The notes beneath the pieces were generated by a model. The model worked only from the letters and a program-made list of their open reading frames with translations, was not told where the DNA came from and searched no databases. Shown here in pieces: positions 10,976-23,929 of a stretch of DNA of 64,000 nt (the first letter of the stretch is position 1; every line of letters starts with the position of its first letter). Source of the stretch: Boswellia sacra (lineage: Eukaryota > Streptophyta > Magnoliopsida > Sapindales > Burseraceae). The stretch is taken from NCBI GenBank assembly GCA_013180625.2, contig SNVD02009812.1, positions 310,001 through 374,000 of the forward strand, written 5' to 3'. The position numbers and the translations under genes were made by a program.

Positions 10976-13900
10976 CACTACAACAAAAAACGCATATAAT
11001 AGCATGCGATAAATGCTACTAAAAATGTTTCATAGCATTATTGCACATGCTATGGTAGGCCAAGCAACTAAAAGTCTCTAGCTTTGGTTGCATTTATAAC
11101 AAGCTATGAATTAATTATAGGTAACATCCATGAAGAGCTATCATTTTGAAAGCATTTCCCCATAGTCATAGATAACTCTTTCCTAGCAAGTATAAAATGC
11201 TACAAATAACTTTTTTGTGGCATTCAATAATTATAGGTAGCATCTATTAACAGCTATTGATGTCTTTTTGTGGCATTCATGAAAGGCTACAAATATCACT
11301 TTCAAAGCATTTATCCAATGCTATAGATAAGTTTTTCGTAACAAGTAAAAAATGCTACAAATAAAATGCTACAAATAGTCAGTATACACTGGGCAGTTTC
11401 TGAAGTTTATAGGAAATTTATAATAATATGCAAAAGGTAACAAGTGAAGACATACCTTCTTACTAATGGTTATCATGAATTCAAAAAGAAAGAAGATAGA
11501 TTTAGCAAAAAATCATTATCAATAGAGAACATGGCATCCTTGCATTCCTTCTATACTTTAGAGAGTAAATCTTGACATCAAAAAAACAAAATCAAAGTTA
11601 CAAACTTCAAATTACACTAGCTGCTATAAATTATAAATAATTGTATATCTAATATAAAGACAGCAAATAATGGCAATAAGAACATCCTCATTATAGCGTC
11701 TTTACACGGCCCCTTATCACCCTCACAATCTCCTTGTCTTCTGCATACTTTACAACCTGTTCAAAACACAACAACATAAAATCAAGTACAAAGAAATTAG
11801 CCACTAAAACTAGTGAAGCTGCCACATGAATCATCATATCCACTGCCTTTACCACTTATTATATATAGGGCCAAGTGAAACACAACCCAAGAGTTGAGAT
11901 TGGAATGAAAACAACCTACAAATATCAAAGTGCATTTGCAAGCATCATTTTGCATTTGGAATCAAACCAGAGTTTCATATGCTTAATTGCAAAAGATAAA
12001 CTGTGCAATTGATACCGACCACCAACTTCTTAAGTCTTTCTGGTTCTAGTCACCAACGTAATTTACAAGCTTATACTACTCTAAATTATAATTTACTCAT
12101 TGACAACTCTTTAATGATATGAGATGATTGAGGTATTTGTTCAACAAGATTATAATACTATCTAGCAAAACAGTGCAATTTGGTAATCATAGTCACAACA
12201 AATGCAAGGGCCATATTAAAATTAATTATTGGCAATTTATATCCTAAGTCACTTTCCTACTTTATTTATCTGATTTCCATGTCCAGCAAGCTTCTATCTT
12301 TTTTTAATTTTTTTCCCTACATACTACATTGTTACACAGTTACAGTCCTCAATGGATCCCACCAAGGACTAAATGCCAGGCAACTCAATTAGGAAAAGGA
12401 AATGAATTTAGGAATTAAAGCAGTTTCTTGCAATCCTCCAATAACAAAAGATCAAAGGGTGCCTTTATTTGGGACCCAAATCAAAAGACACTTGCTGCAA
12501 ATCTGGGTTGGTGTCTCATGTCTACTTGCTTTCAGTCATTATTATTGGACCCAACCCAAAACTCTATATTATTTTTCTTGGTAAATTTTAATCCAAATAC
12601 AAACCACTACTTTGTATTATATTCATTATAATATGGGAAAACCTTTGAAACAAAACAAAAACTTAAACAATAATTAAGGAATGTAGATTGATTGAGAGGT
12701 ACATTTTTTTCTTTGTCTACAAATGACTAATGGCGCCACTTATGACTAGGCAAATGTGCTTGCATATGCATTGATTGTAACTTCCTTTACTCCACACTTT
12801 AATTAATTTAATGTGTAGTTAATTAATTAATGTAAAGTTGTTCCATTCTTTACTTTCCACAGCAAATAGCCCACAGAAAAGCTACACTAAGAGAATCTAA
12901 AACTCCAACTGACCATTAAAAATGTATTAAAAAAGAAGAAAAAAGCAACAAGTCAGAATTTGATGGTACAAGATTCCAAATTTCCTTTTCCTTTTCTTAA
13001 AAATTATCAACATGTGCCATGGCCTACAGAAAAGCTTGTTGAAACTTGGACTAAGAATAGAGTTAGATTGCTGAAAAGAAGGGCTTTTCTCCATATCAAG
13101 TCCAGAATTTGTCAAATTGGTGCTTAGATGCACAAAAATGTTACATGCTGCTAGAAGAATATTCTTTAATCAGCTTTAAATTATCATAAGTTTTGTTCTT
13201 GTTTTATGTCCAGGTTATCTATTGAGCGACTACTCTCATAGTATCATTAGCTAACCTTCTATCTTTGGCAAAAGCCAAATCAAATATGATAGATGAAGAT
13301 TAGTGCTCAGGTAAAGACAATGACAAACATATATTGCGAGAATTCATGCAAGGTGCATATAATAAAATTTTATATTTCCTCTTAACCTCTTTAAACCATG
13401 ACTTATCACAACATACAGTGCAATGAGCATCAGAATTAGTTGGAGAACAATCAATCTTTTTGTAAGCATGACAAATTGAAATTATCAACTTTATGAAGTA
13501 CTAGACTCCCCATCAAAAACTCTCTTTTCATTAATTGAATCTCAAGCAAATACTTAACATTTGTATCAACAGCCTAATTTCAATACAAAAAAATAAGAAA
13601 ATAAAAATTAGAGTATAGTAGTTAACAAAACCAATACCTGAACACCATGGAAATCAGTCCTTCCATCGGAACTCAATCAACTAATGTGGTGGTGTTATCT
13701 TCAAGCCCTTTTAAGGAAACCTCATCTAGAACTTCTCCTTGTGATCAAAGCTACTCTGCTTCAGCTCTCACAGTATCAAAGCATGCTTGCTACCACCTAC
13801 AAAACAAAAATCCATCTATGAGGTGAAAAGCAAAAAACAAAAGAAAGAAATTCGAAATCAAAATGGAAAAAATACCTAATACCACATTTCGTGAAAGTGA

Positions 13901-15457
13901 AAGCTTCTTCGATGTACCTAGGCAAAGGTCCTTTACTGAAATCTTTAAAGGATGAACCACATATAGTCCATCCAATTGCCAATATATCATTCTCACAACA
14001 ACAAAAAAAAGTTACTAAATACAATGTCAGTTTGCCCTCTATAAAAGAGCAACCTATAAGCAAAAATTTCAATCCAATAAAAATGCACATTACAAATAGT
14101 CTACTTTTGGACTTTGAATCTAAAAAACAGAGCTTAGATTTCAAAGCAAGTGAATCAAGTAGTATCTAGTTGGGTCAAATACTTGGCTTTTTATTAAATT
14201 TTTCATGTTTTGTCATATTTCTGACTTCTGAGTTAGAGCAAGAATTCTTGCACGTATACATATATAGCACAAGTGTCTCATCATAACACATCTTTCAATG
14301 ATTGCAATCCTAAATTTTATTAGAAAAGCTACTTCAGTGCATGAGTAGCAAAGATTCAAGAAACAAAATCATGGATCACGAAAGAAGCAACTCAACACCA
14401 TTAACATCATCAAATCAAGTTCTTACTTCTCTAGTTGAAACAAAATATTGTTTCTAGAAGTTGGCGGCAATTTTTCCCACATTAGCAAAACACAACCAAA
14501 AATTCACAGAACCAACATATATATACACACAAAATAAATTAAATTAACATAATCAAAAAATAAAAAAATGAACAGAATAAAAAAATTTACACAATCAATC
14601 AAGCAGGCCTGGCGGAGCTGGACGACTGAGGTGATTGAGCAGCCGTGGACCGTCGTGTGATGACGAGGACAGTGCAACGCAGCTGTGGATGGTGGCCGCT
14701 GCAAATCACCGAGGCAAGCGAGGGCCAAGCTTAAAGGCTGCAAATCAGGGGCGGCTGTCGATGTTGGACTATCCGACGACGGTGGACTAGATGGAGATCT
14801 GCAGATGGAGTCGAAAATTCACGGTGGAGCGGCGACGATGGCAGAGCAGATCGGGCCAAGCTTAAAGGCTGCAAATCAAGGGCTGTCAACATTGGACTAT
14901 TCAACGACGGACTAGACGCAGATAGGCAGATCGAGTCGCGAACTCGCGGTAGAGCGGCGTCGGTGGCAGAGTAGATCGGGATTGGGGGGAGGGTTGGGTG
15001 GTGTAGCGGCTGTAGCCGTGTAGGTGTCTTAATGGAATCAGGGTTTTACAAAATTTATAAAGGTTGACATATATCCTAGAAATTTATATATATTAAAACT
15101 TAACAAAATGACCCCCTTTAATTACCTCTAAGTCCCTATATTTTAAATTTTTGTATTTCTGCCCAGAGAATAAAATTTTGCCAGTTAATTTTCGTTATTA
15201 ACAGTAACATTTATCAAATGCTATGGTTTTAATATCATTTAGTTGCATTCCACAAATGCTACTAATTTAAGTGCTTTTGTAGCTTCCAAAAAAAATGCTA
15301 TGAATATATTTGGGGAAGCTACCAATAATAAAATGCTACTTTTTAAGTTACATATTATAGCATTCTTTTCTTAAATGTTACAAAAAATACACTTTTAGTA
15401 GCATCATTAAAAAAATGCTACAATGCAATGCTATTAAATGTGTTATTTGTTGTAGTG
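10976..15457. mobile_element. Non-autonomous CACTA transposon (4.5 kb)
   Basis: The ends are CACTACAACAAAAAACGC at 10976 and GTGTTATTTGTTGTAGTG at 15457, with a 3-bp duplication TTA at 10973-10975 and 15458-15460. The unit E paralogue near 24868-24885 reads straight through this site and acts as an empty site. Both ends carry dense subterminal repeats of the AAATGCTACAA / TAGCATTT type (11000-11370 and 15190-15450). I see no transposase. The interior holds AT-rich sequence with small meaningless ORFs and one GC-rich block (about 14600-15030). Confidence 0.93.
14600..15030. repeat. GC-rich, internally duplicated block inside the CACTA element
   Basis: Composition changes sharply to GC-rich. 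A segment including AAGCTTAAAGGCTGCAAATC occurs twice (about 14727 and 14859). It is followed each time by similar sequence (TTGGACTAT...GACGACGG...GACTAGA...GGCAGATCGAGTCG), so the two arms are about 130 bp apart. It could be captured host sequence or the element's own untranslated first exon. No protein is recognised. Confidence 0.55.
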
Positions 15458-17560
15458 TTATCATCCGGTTCTTATACTTGGTCACTTTTCCTTGTATCTT
15501 CCCTCTTGGAAAGTTTTCCTGAGGATCGATCAAGTGCTTAGAGTCTCTGTAGCTACCTCGCATTTTTTTTTCGCAGGGTATATATACTTTGATCCTTGAT
15601 CTATCGTTATTTATTTTGTTTTTGTTTGATATTATGTATACTTATGTTCTGTTTTACCTTTTTTTTGTTAAAGCCTACATAAAAAATTTCTGTAACTCGG
15701 AAGACAACGACTCAAAAAGTGACCAAGCCAATCTTGTTGAAGTGTAGAAAACAAAGGAAATAGCAGAATGTTATTTGTGAGCATCGATACCATTTGGTAT
15801 TGAAGGACTTTACCTTAGATATTGCATTTGTCAAGTAATGGCTGGATGGTGCAACATGTAATTTACCCATTATTTGGTTTACTTGGATCCACAGAACTTT
15901 TTTTGTCTCATGATTATATGTTTTCATATAAAATACCATCCATCTTACAGTGTTATGGTTGCAGGATGCAATCTCCAAGCTACTGCATTTATCGCTCGCA
16001 CTCAGAATACAAAATTGTACTTCCTCGGCTATATGTCTGCACTTGGAACACAAAATTGTGTTTCCTTGGCTATATATCCATTGGATACTGTAAAATGCAG
16101 GATGATGAGATGAAGGATCCTGACAATAGTCAAGTATAAAAGTTCATTGGAAGCATTTTCTCAAATACGGCAAAAAGAGTGTTGGTTCCCTTCACCAAGT
16201 TGCAACAACAACAACACAAGTCCTTAAAAACTGCAATTTATTGTTGGTCCCTGGCTATAGATAATCAGAACGGACAAGAATAGTATGTAAGTCTGGTCAA
16301 TGCGGAACTGAGGTGATCAACCAGCTTCCAGTTTAACCATTAGATGGATAAAAGGGCCCAGATGTTAGCCTTGGACCCTTGGCTGCCACTCTCGAGTAAT
16401 TATAGTTGGATGTTTGAGCCTGGTACTTTTCCGGTGAAGTAGAGCAGGCATTTGGCTTCTTGGAAGAGAAGCGTACATGAATTTCGAAACGGTCTCTTGT
16501 TATATTATTTCCTTAAAGATACAAAAATTGACGAGACCTTCCTATAAGTTTACATTACCTATTTGTAGGACTCCGTTATTGTGTTTTGATAATAAGCATT
16601 GATTTGGTTTATGTAATATATTGCAGAACCTTAGCAACCATTTTGTGGCTTTTCGTAGGATCAATTTATCATGTGATGAAGTCTCAAAATGACAGCAAAT
16701 TTAATGGTCTAATTGATAATTACACAAAAACATTTAGAATTGGCGGGCTCTCTGAGGGTTGACTGGAGATGTACATTGTATTTGTTAGTTTTATAATATA
16801 TATGTTGAACATGGTATTCAAATTTGAAGGGAGAGTTGATTATGTGTCGCTTTAGTGGATTGCCCAGGTTGCAGGTCCGTGGAGAATTGAAAACTTGGCA
16901 TCTCTAATTGTTATATAATTTATGCCTTGTTCATAATTTACATATATTAATATATGTTGCAAATAAGGTTTTCAATGGAGTGGAACATTTAAAAGTAAAT
17001 ATAGCTCTGAATGTTGATTTGATGTATGAAAGCAGCTGATCATGTACATATAAAAAGTTGGGCAAAAACCACCGATGGACCTTGGTTCCTATCAACTTCT
17101 ATTATGTAATAATGGGTTCACAAAATAGTTCTCTTTAATCAACTAGAGACTCACAACACCCATTGCATATGGCTAAGGGTATGAATTTCCTAAATGGTGT
17201 CAAACTGCTGATGTACTATTATGCGTGTCCGGTCTTATTTATTATGCTGATAAAATAAAGGGGATCTCGTTTGGTTACAATTGTTGATTTTTTTTTTCTT
17301 TCACAAGAAAATTCTTGTAATGCTGGCGTAACAGGACTTCAATTATTCTTTTGAGAGTATATATTGTTTTACCCTTGCTCTTTTTCTAATTAAGTTTTTT
17401 GTTGAACAAATGTATAAAAGAAAATGCTTTGATTCTTAATGAGGAACTAGATTGTGTTTATAAATTGAAGAAATGTGTAAGGAAACCACAAAAATAATAT
17501 CACACAATGTTTTGATTGTTTGCTGTAGAGAAGACAGGTATTTAGTTGATGAAATGTTTT
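15458..17560 (+). pseudogene. ADP/ATP carrier-derived pseudogene, unit A (third carrier repeat)
   Basis: Mitochondrial carrier family remnant. After an intron ending near 15962, frame +1 reads SALGTQNCVSLAIYPLDT then VKCRMMR (about 16034-16111). This matches the third-repeat signature P-x-D-x-x-(K/R) and R-M-M of plant ADP/ATP carriers. A frameshift and stop follow, then VKYKSSLEAFSQIRQKE (about 16130-16180), the conserved loop before helix 6. Beyond 16200 the sequence is non-coding but colinear with 38713-39920. It includes a second copy of the short module (ATG 16769) and cysteine-containing codons at about 16980-17040 that are broken here. Carriers of this family exchange cytosolic ADP for matrix ATP. 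This copy lacks the first two repeats, has frameshifts and is not functional. Confidence 0.7.
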
Positions 17561-19015
17561 GATTGTTTAGGAGTCTTATCTGGCTGAAAGAAAGTCTCAA
17601 AAAACATGGGGGCAAGTATAAGAGAAATTTGGAGTCTAAAAATTATGAAAGTTTTTTTGCTACAAGCCTGCAGCCATCTTATGGCTCTTTTTCTGCACTT
17701 TGAAAGTTTGAGAAATTAAAGTTAACTAACATTATTTAGATGCGCACTTAGCTAAACAGCAAAGAACAAATCAGCTTCTATTGATTAAATGGAATAATTT
17801 GTTGCTATTAAATTAAAGTTAACTACTATTATTTAGACATTTACCCACTATTAGGAATCGTTGACTATGTTCTCTAGTAGAAAAAAGGCCTACGACAACG
17901 TGCCGGTGCATATTGCTATTCTGTGTCTTGCGGAAGGCTCTTTCGCTTGTTGCAGTAAACAATTTTGCAATGCATGTTGCTAAATGTCATACATTTCTAA
18001 ACTTATTAATCCACATTGCCGTAGGCATTACACACACGCACGCACACGGAGTTTATAATGCAGTTTTTTTCGGGGTAATTTGTAATGCTTGTAATATTTA
18101 TAATTATATACATTTCAATACAAATGATTACACAAAAGTTCATAATTAAATATAATATCAAAGTGCACATTTAAATTAAAGTAAATATCATAACAATACT
18201 AAAAGTTCCAAGTATTTGTTTCTATATAAGAGTAGCCAAAATGACTTAGATTAAAGAAAAACAAGTACTACATGAATAAGTTCTCAAGGAACCACAAATG
18301 AAATAAGCACTAGAAATGAAATGTCTTCTGCAATTCTTTAATACTTTTTCATGTTCTTAAAGCAATTTGCTAAACACCAACAAGTCGTAAAGAAGAAAGT
18401 ATCCATACATTAGATATATAAAACACAATCTTATGCCAAGTTAATTTACAATTAAAAGTAGTTATCATAATCATCTAAAAAATTTTGACAAACTTTTCTC
18501 TTTTAACTGTTTTTTCCGAAATTCATATAACATATTAAAAAAACTTCTAAGACCAAATCATTAACACTTCTGATACCAAATGATTCTTCTAAAACAAGAG
18601 TACAAGACCTCCCATCCTCACCGAACCAAGCCAAATAAAAAACATCCAAATAAAAGTTATTAGACATTATGAGCATCCTCATAATACCAAAGGTGACGAC
18701 ATTTGCCAGGATATTTGGTTGATTCTGGTTGAACAATTTACCAACCTTTTTCTTGAAGCAAATCATGCATTATTATCTTGTTGTCTAATTTAGGTACAAG
18801 ACATATACACTTGTTAGATGAACTCTTTCAGCAAAACAAAATTGGAAGAGAATTTTGATAAAATATTGAAGAAAAATAGCTGGTAGGCTAAGAATTCAAT
18901 TATGCTAACAGAATTCAATCATCACAAGTTAAAAAATAATAATAATAAAGACAAAACGCTGAAGAAACATTAAGTTAATGTTAATAGAACCGATTCGATT
19001 TTGGAAAAGAACATG
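17561..19015. other. Region without a recognisable gene
   Basis: AT-rich sequence. At 17872 the segment CTCTAGTAGAAAAAAGGCC resembles a decayed CACTA terminal repeat, followed by GC-richer sequence to about 18060. No partner end was found. The rest shows only short random ORFs. Confidence 0.35.
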
Positions 19016-19354
19016 TTAAAAATGGACTTCCTCGGTCATTGGGCCTCCATTCGGAGACAAGGCCGCTGTCAAACGGACCAGTGGGAGTAGAAGCCTCAAA
19101 CACAAAACAACAGTCTGAGGCAAGTGAGCCATACCGGTGGGGGCAGCGTTAGAATTGGTGGTGGAAATTGTCGTCACGTTGGCATTGCAATGACTGCTAC
19201 TGGCACCATCAGAATCTCTCCTCTGAGAAAGCAAATCGCCGTCTTCCGGGTGGGAACCACAGTCGTCAAAGTGGTTTGAAACGACAGCGGATTGTGAACA
19301 CCTAGACGCCATCAAATGCCCCAATGCCATCCAAATCACCATAAAAAACCACAT
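19016..19354 (-). CDS. Small hypothetical ORF with hydrophobic N terminus (112 codons)
   Basis: This ORF stands out from AT-rich surroundings by a balanced base composition. The predicted product starts MWFFMVIWMALGHLMASRCS, a hydrophobic stretch that could be a signal peptide. A polar Ser/Asp/His-rich middle and a Leu-rich segment near the C terminus follow. I do not recognise the family. The C-terminal PNGGP stretch is faintly reminiscent of secreted plant peptides, but that is weak. It could be chance coding in a GC-richer island. It lies just before the leader of carrier unit B, on the opposite strand. Confidence 0.22.
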   Translation of the reverse strand: MWFFMVIWMALGHLMASRCSQSAVVSNHFDDCGSHPEDGDLLSQRRDSDGASSSHCNANVTTISTTNSNAAPTGMAHLPQTVVLCLRLLLPLVRLTAALSPNGGPMTEEVHF

Positions 19355-19619
19355 AGTATTTAAGTATGGATGAACTTGTCGAGATATAACTTTTTAAAAC
19401 TTTATAAGCATAAAAGGAATCGTGTTGGAACTTTAAAATATATTTGAAATAGTATTTAAGTAAATTAATAAATTTAATAGGTCAATAGGGACCGCAAGTA
19501 ACAAACCATAAATTATATCCTTCTTAATAATTTTGGCAAAATCTAAGGGGTTTAATTGTAATTAACGGTCAAACATGTCTCGGAAACGGTCATCAACAAA
19601 TAATGAATGCCTTGAAAAT

Positions 19620-20880
19620 AAAAATCAATACATTGGGTCGCAAGGAGGATAAGATAAACTGATAATCAAATCTTTCGGCAATGAAGTTTTAACATTATAT
19701 ACCTTAATCAATCTGCTTATCTGACCTGAGTTTCTTTTTTTTTTTTTTAAGAAAATGTTATTTATCACTTGTGAAGATAAATGTTATCCACAAAGATAAG
19801 TTCTTGCATTCCAGAAACAATTAAGACAAATGGAATTTGAAGGATGATAATCCATCGGATATAAGATTAACATTATCCCTAAGATTATGGCGACAATCTT
19901 ACGAATGATCAGTTGAAAAATCGGTTCCTGAAAACTATATATTTGCCTGATTTTACGAATGATGGTTATGTCTCTTCTTCTTCGTCATATCACATATTCT
20001 CCTCTCCTCAGTTTTCAAGATAGCATAAGGTTGATGAATACAATGTTCATCCATGATAAACTCCAACAGCACAGCTAATTTACGGGAAATCAAACTTTTA
20101 GAATTAGCTGTTGTTGTTGGTGTTGAGCGTGAATGCAGATTGTATTTGTCATTCTTATGTTGAATAATGCGCTCACCATGGGAACGAGACTTGAGGTATG
20201 GCGTACAACTGATTTTTTATTTTTTTCAAGGCTTCTAAATTCTTGCTTTCTTCTTTTTCTTGTTTTTGAGTCTTTAATTTGTTCAACCAAGAAAGAATTT
20301 TCGTGCTGGTTAAAGTATACATTTTTATTTAATGAAATAGAAAAATACCCAATTCTTGACTGTACTTTTTCTTTACCTTAATTAATGCCGGTGACTGAAC
20401 TTTTGTTAAAAATTGAAGAAGCCTCACAATAATTAATCCAAATTCAATCAACGACAATTAAAAGTCTAACATCTTTGTTGTTATACAATCACTTCAAGAA
20501 CAGGTATGATGATTACTTAATAAAATATTTTAAATTATCATCACCCTTTAATGCCTGAAAATAAAATAAAATTAATATATTGGTTAGGACGGGCCATAAG
20601 ATCAAATAATAATCCAATCTTTGAAAAATGACTTTTTCACATTAGTATTTACGTTCCCAATCTGTGGAAATAAGAAATGTTTCAGCAAAGTCTTTCCTAA
20701 ACAGATGCGAAAAGAATTTGTTTAAGGTTTTATCTCTTAGTTTCTTGCGTTTTATATTAATTTACATATGAAAGAAAAAATGCATTAATTTGATGATTTA
20801 TCCGAAAATATCTTCTCAAGACAATATATCCAAAGAATCAATTATTTATCCAAAGTTATCTTCTCAAGATGATATCCCAG
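19620..20880 (+). repeat. Carrier-derived tandem unit B
   Basis: About 1.26 kb, closely similar to the next unit (20881-22140). It starts near AATCAATACATTGGGTCGCA, includes the TATA-like leader (19936), the CTTCTTCTTCGTCATATCAC leader segment, the short module with ATG at 20133 (MQIVFVILMLNNALTMGTRL), and a GTATGG donor-like site at 20192. It ends with sequence beginning TTAATATATTGGTTAGGACG. The carrier exons of other units are absent. Confidence 0.75.
19909..19943 (+). promoter_or_regulatory. Conserved TATA-containing leader, unit B
   Basis: CAGTTGAAAAATCGGTTCCTG is followed by CTATATATTTGCCTGA. The same arrangement occurs in units C, D and E, with the module ATG about 200-260 bp downstream. 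It is a candidate ancestral promoter. Confidence 0.5.
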
Positions 20881-22140
20881 AGAATCAATATATTGGGTAG
20901 CAAGGGGGATAAGATAAACTGATAATCCGATCTTTCAACAATGAAGTTTTGACATTATATACCTTAATGAATCTTCTTATCTGATCTGAGATTTTGATTT
21001 TCTTTTTCTTTTTCTTTTTTTTTTTAAGAATATGTTATTTATCACTTGTGAAGATAGATATTATCCACAAATATAAGTTCTTGCATTACAAAAACAATTA
21101 AAGCAAATGGAATTTGAAGGATGATAATCTGCCAGGTGTAAGATTAATTAACGTTATCCCGAAGATTATCATGACAATCTTACGAATAATCAGTTGAAAA
21201 ATCGGTTCCTGTACACTATATATTAATTTGCTTGATTTTACGAATGATGGTTATGTCTCTTCTTCTTCGTCATATCACATACTCTCCTCTCCTCAGTATT
21301 GAAGATAGCGTAAGATTGATGAATACAATGTTCATCCATGAAAAACTCCAACATCACAACTAATTTACGGGAAATCAAACCTTTAGAATTAGTTGGTGTT
21401 GTTGGGGTTGAGCGTGAATGCATATTGTATTTGTCATTCTTATGTTGAATAATGCAGCCACCATGGAAACGAGAGTTGAGGTATGGAGTACAACTGATTT
21501 TTTATTTTTATTTTTTTTTCAAGGCTTCTAAATTCTTGCTTTCTTCTTGTTATTGTTTTTGAGTCTTTAATTTGTTCAACGAAGAAAGAATTTTCATGCT
21601 GGTTAAACTATACGTTTTTATTTGATGAAATAGAAAAATACCCAATTATTGACTGTACTTTATCTTTACGTTAATGCCCGTGACTCAACTATTGACACAA
21701 AATTTAAGAAGGCCCACAATCATTAATCCTAATTCACTCAACGAGTCAATTAATAGTCTATCACATATTTGCTCTTATACAATCACTTCAAGTACAGGTA
21801 TGATGATTAGGTAATAAAATATTTTAAATGATCATCGCCCTTTAATGCCCTGAAAATAAAATAAAATTAATATATTGGTTAGGAAGGGCCATAAGATCAA
21901 ACAATAATCCAGTCTTTCAAAAATGACTTTTCGCATTAGTACATACCCTCCCAATCTGCAAAAACAAGAAATCTTTCAGCAACGTCTATCCTCAAGAGAT
22001 GCAAAAAGAATTTATTTAAGGTTTTATCTCTTAGGTTCTTGCGTTTATATTTTAATTTACCTATGAAAGAAAAAAATGTATTAATTTGATGATTTATCCG
22101 AAAAATATCTTCTCAAGACGGTATCCAAAGAATTAATTAT
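20881..22140 (+). repeat. Carrier-derived tandem unit C
   Basis: Direct duplicate of unit B with a period of about 1.26-1.29 kb. It starts at AATCAATATATTGGGTAGCA. The TATA-like leader is at about 21191-21225, the module ATG at 21418 (MHIVFVILMLNNAATMETRV), and the GTATGG donor-like site follows at 21480. The downstream part again contains AATATATTGGTTAGGAAGGG. The two copies differ by scattered substitutions and small indels. Confidence 0.75.
21191..21225 (+). promoter_or_regulatory. Conserved TATA-containing leader, unit C
   Basis: CAGTTGAAAAATCGGTTCCTG is followed by TACACTATATATTAATTTGC, 200 bp before the module ATG at 21418. Confidence 0.5.
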
Positions 22141-22919
22141 TTATCAAAAAATATCTTCTTGAAACGATATCCAGGGAATCAAGTAAAGATAGTAAAAATG
22201 AAAAAAAAAATTCTTTTTGAGAAATCTTTTTAAAAACATAAAAACACAACGAAAGAATTACAACTTTTACTATTATCATTCTAAAACCTTTTTTTTTAAG
22301 TAATAAATGTAGGACAGAAACACAATTTTTTTTTTTGTTTTTAATTTCCAACTCGCAATAAACAACAAAAGTAGACACTAGACATATGTATAGTATAGAA
22401 CCAGAAAATTCATTTCCACGCATACATTTTATATTTCACATCATTAAATTACTTTTAAAATTTTTTTTTTGGCTCGAATATTAGTCTTCCTCAAATACTT
22501 AACAGATGCCTGTAAATGAGTTATTTACTTTCCCATTAATGACTAATAAGTGACAAACAAAATTAAATTTTCATAGACCATGCATAGAGTAAGTTTGTTT
22601 AACTCAGTTTTGAATTATTACTTAAAGGTTAAATATTTAGAAAGTTTAAATTACTTATTTTACAAATAAAGAACTTAAATTTTTTTAATAACGTACAAGG
22701 TCATAAATGTGTTTAATAACCAAATTTTAAAACTAAGAAAAGTATATTAGTAATCAAAATCAATCTTTTTTTTTTAATGGTTTAATGGATAAGGATGGGT
22801 GAAAGAGTTTGAGCTGCAACATAAGATTATTTTTTTTTTAAGTATTTTATTTGTAACTTTTAAAAGATGGATTATAATCCATAAGGATATATTATTCCTT
22901 AAAAAAAAAAAATTTAAGA
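22141..22919. other. AT-rich spacer between units C and D
   Basis: No gene is recognised. It has several long T and A runs (22195-22210, 22290-22340, 22765, 22890-22915). Confidence 0.4.
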
Positions 22920-23830
22920 TCAATGGAATGTGGAACAGTGGAAGGATAATGATCTGTCAAGTAAGATAAACATTATCTCCCAAATTATGATGATCTTACA
23001 GTTGAAAAATTGGGATCCTAAACCCTATATATTGCTTGATTTACAAATGATGAGTGAGTCTCTTTCCTCTACGTCATATCATATATTCTAAAGATTCTTC
23101 TTGTTATTTTCAAGATAGCAAGATTTATAAATACAATCTTCATCCATGGTAACCTCCAATAACTCACGTAATCATTAGGGTTTTCCTGTAAACATCAACA
23201 TCATCTGATGATGTGATCAATACTCCAAAGGCATCTAATTTGCAGGAAAATCTTTAAAATTACTATGTGGTATTGGGGGTGACTGCGGATGCTTATTGTA
23301 TTTGTCAATTCTTGTGTTGAATAATGCACTCACCATGGAAACAAGAGTTTATTTACAGGTCAGCTGAGAAACGAAAACTCATTATTTTGTAATTCTATGA
23401 TTATTACTTGCTTTACTTTGCAGCAAGGTTCCGAGTACTGTATATTGTTTGCAGTAATTGAACTTTGTGAGAATTTCGTTTCAGTTGATGAAAAACCTTT
23501 TGGATATTGTACACACACGACAAGCTATGGAAATGAAGAATATGCTTCCAGGGTTTCCAATTCAAATTTTTATTTCAACATTTAATAATGGAACTTCTTT
23601 GTTTTTGAATGTTTGATTAAAAATCATTTTATATATTTTATTGGTCGTAAATCTCTGGTAAATATAGTTTGATGTTTGAGTCTGGTACTTTGCCGAGCCC
23701 AGAAAGAACTGGCATTTGCTTTTTGAAGAGAAGAGCACATGAATTTCGGAAGTCTCTTGTTATATCATATCCTTGATTCTACAACAGAATATTATTTTAT
23801 TATCTCTTTGGGTATGACTTTCTGCTTAAT
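22920..23830 (+). repeat. Carrier-derived unit D, internally deleted
   Basis: The TATA-like leader is at about 23000-23033. The leader segment TCATATCATATATTC and the module ATG at 23289 follow; the module is frameshifted here (MLIVFVNSCVE then stop). From about 23650 the sequence matches the unit tail at 16400-16530 and 38770-38900 (GTTTGATGTTTGAGTCTGGTAC, GAAGAGAAGAGCACATGAATTTC). The carrier-coding part between module and tail is missing. Confidence 0.65.
23000..23033 (+). promoter_or_regulatory. Conserved TATA-containing leader, unit D
   Basis: CAGTTGAAAAATTGGGATCC is followed by CCCTATATATTGCTTGA. Confidence 0.45.
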
Positions 23831-23929
23831 AGTGGAGAATAGCATGTTTATGGTAATGTAAAAAAGCATTAAATTAAGCCAAAAATTTTTAGAACCTAAG
23901 AAATTGAACAAAATTTAGGGGAACATTTG

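Noticed and set aside
13797..14144. 115-codon ORF inside the CACTA element (and opposite 92-codon ORF)
   Set aside because: No recognisable family, and Phe/Leu-rich from AT-rich sequence. A captured gene fragment cannot be excluded but is not supported.
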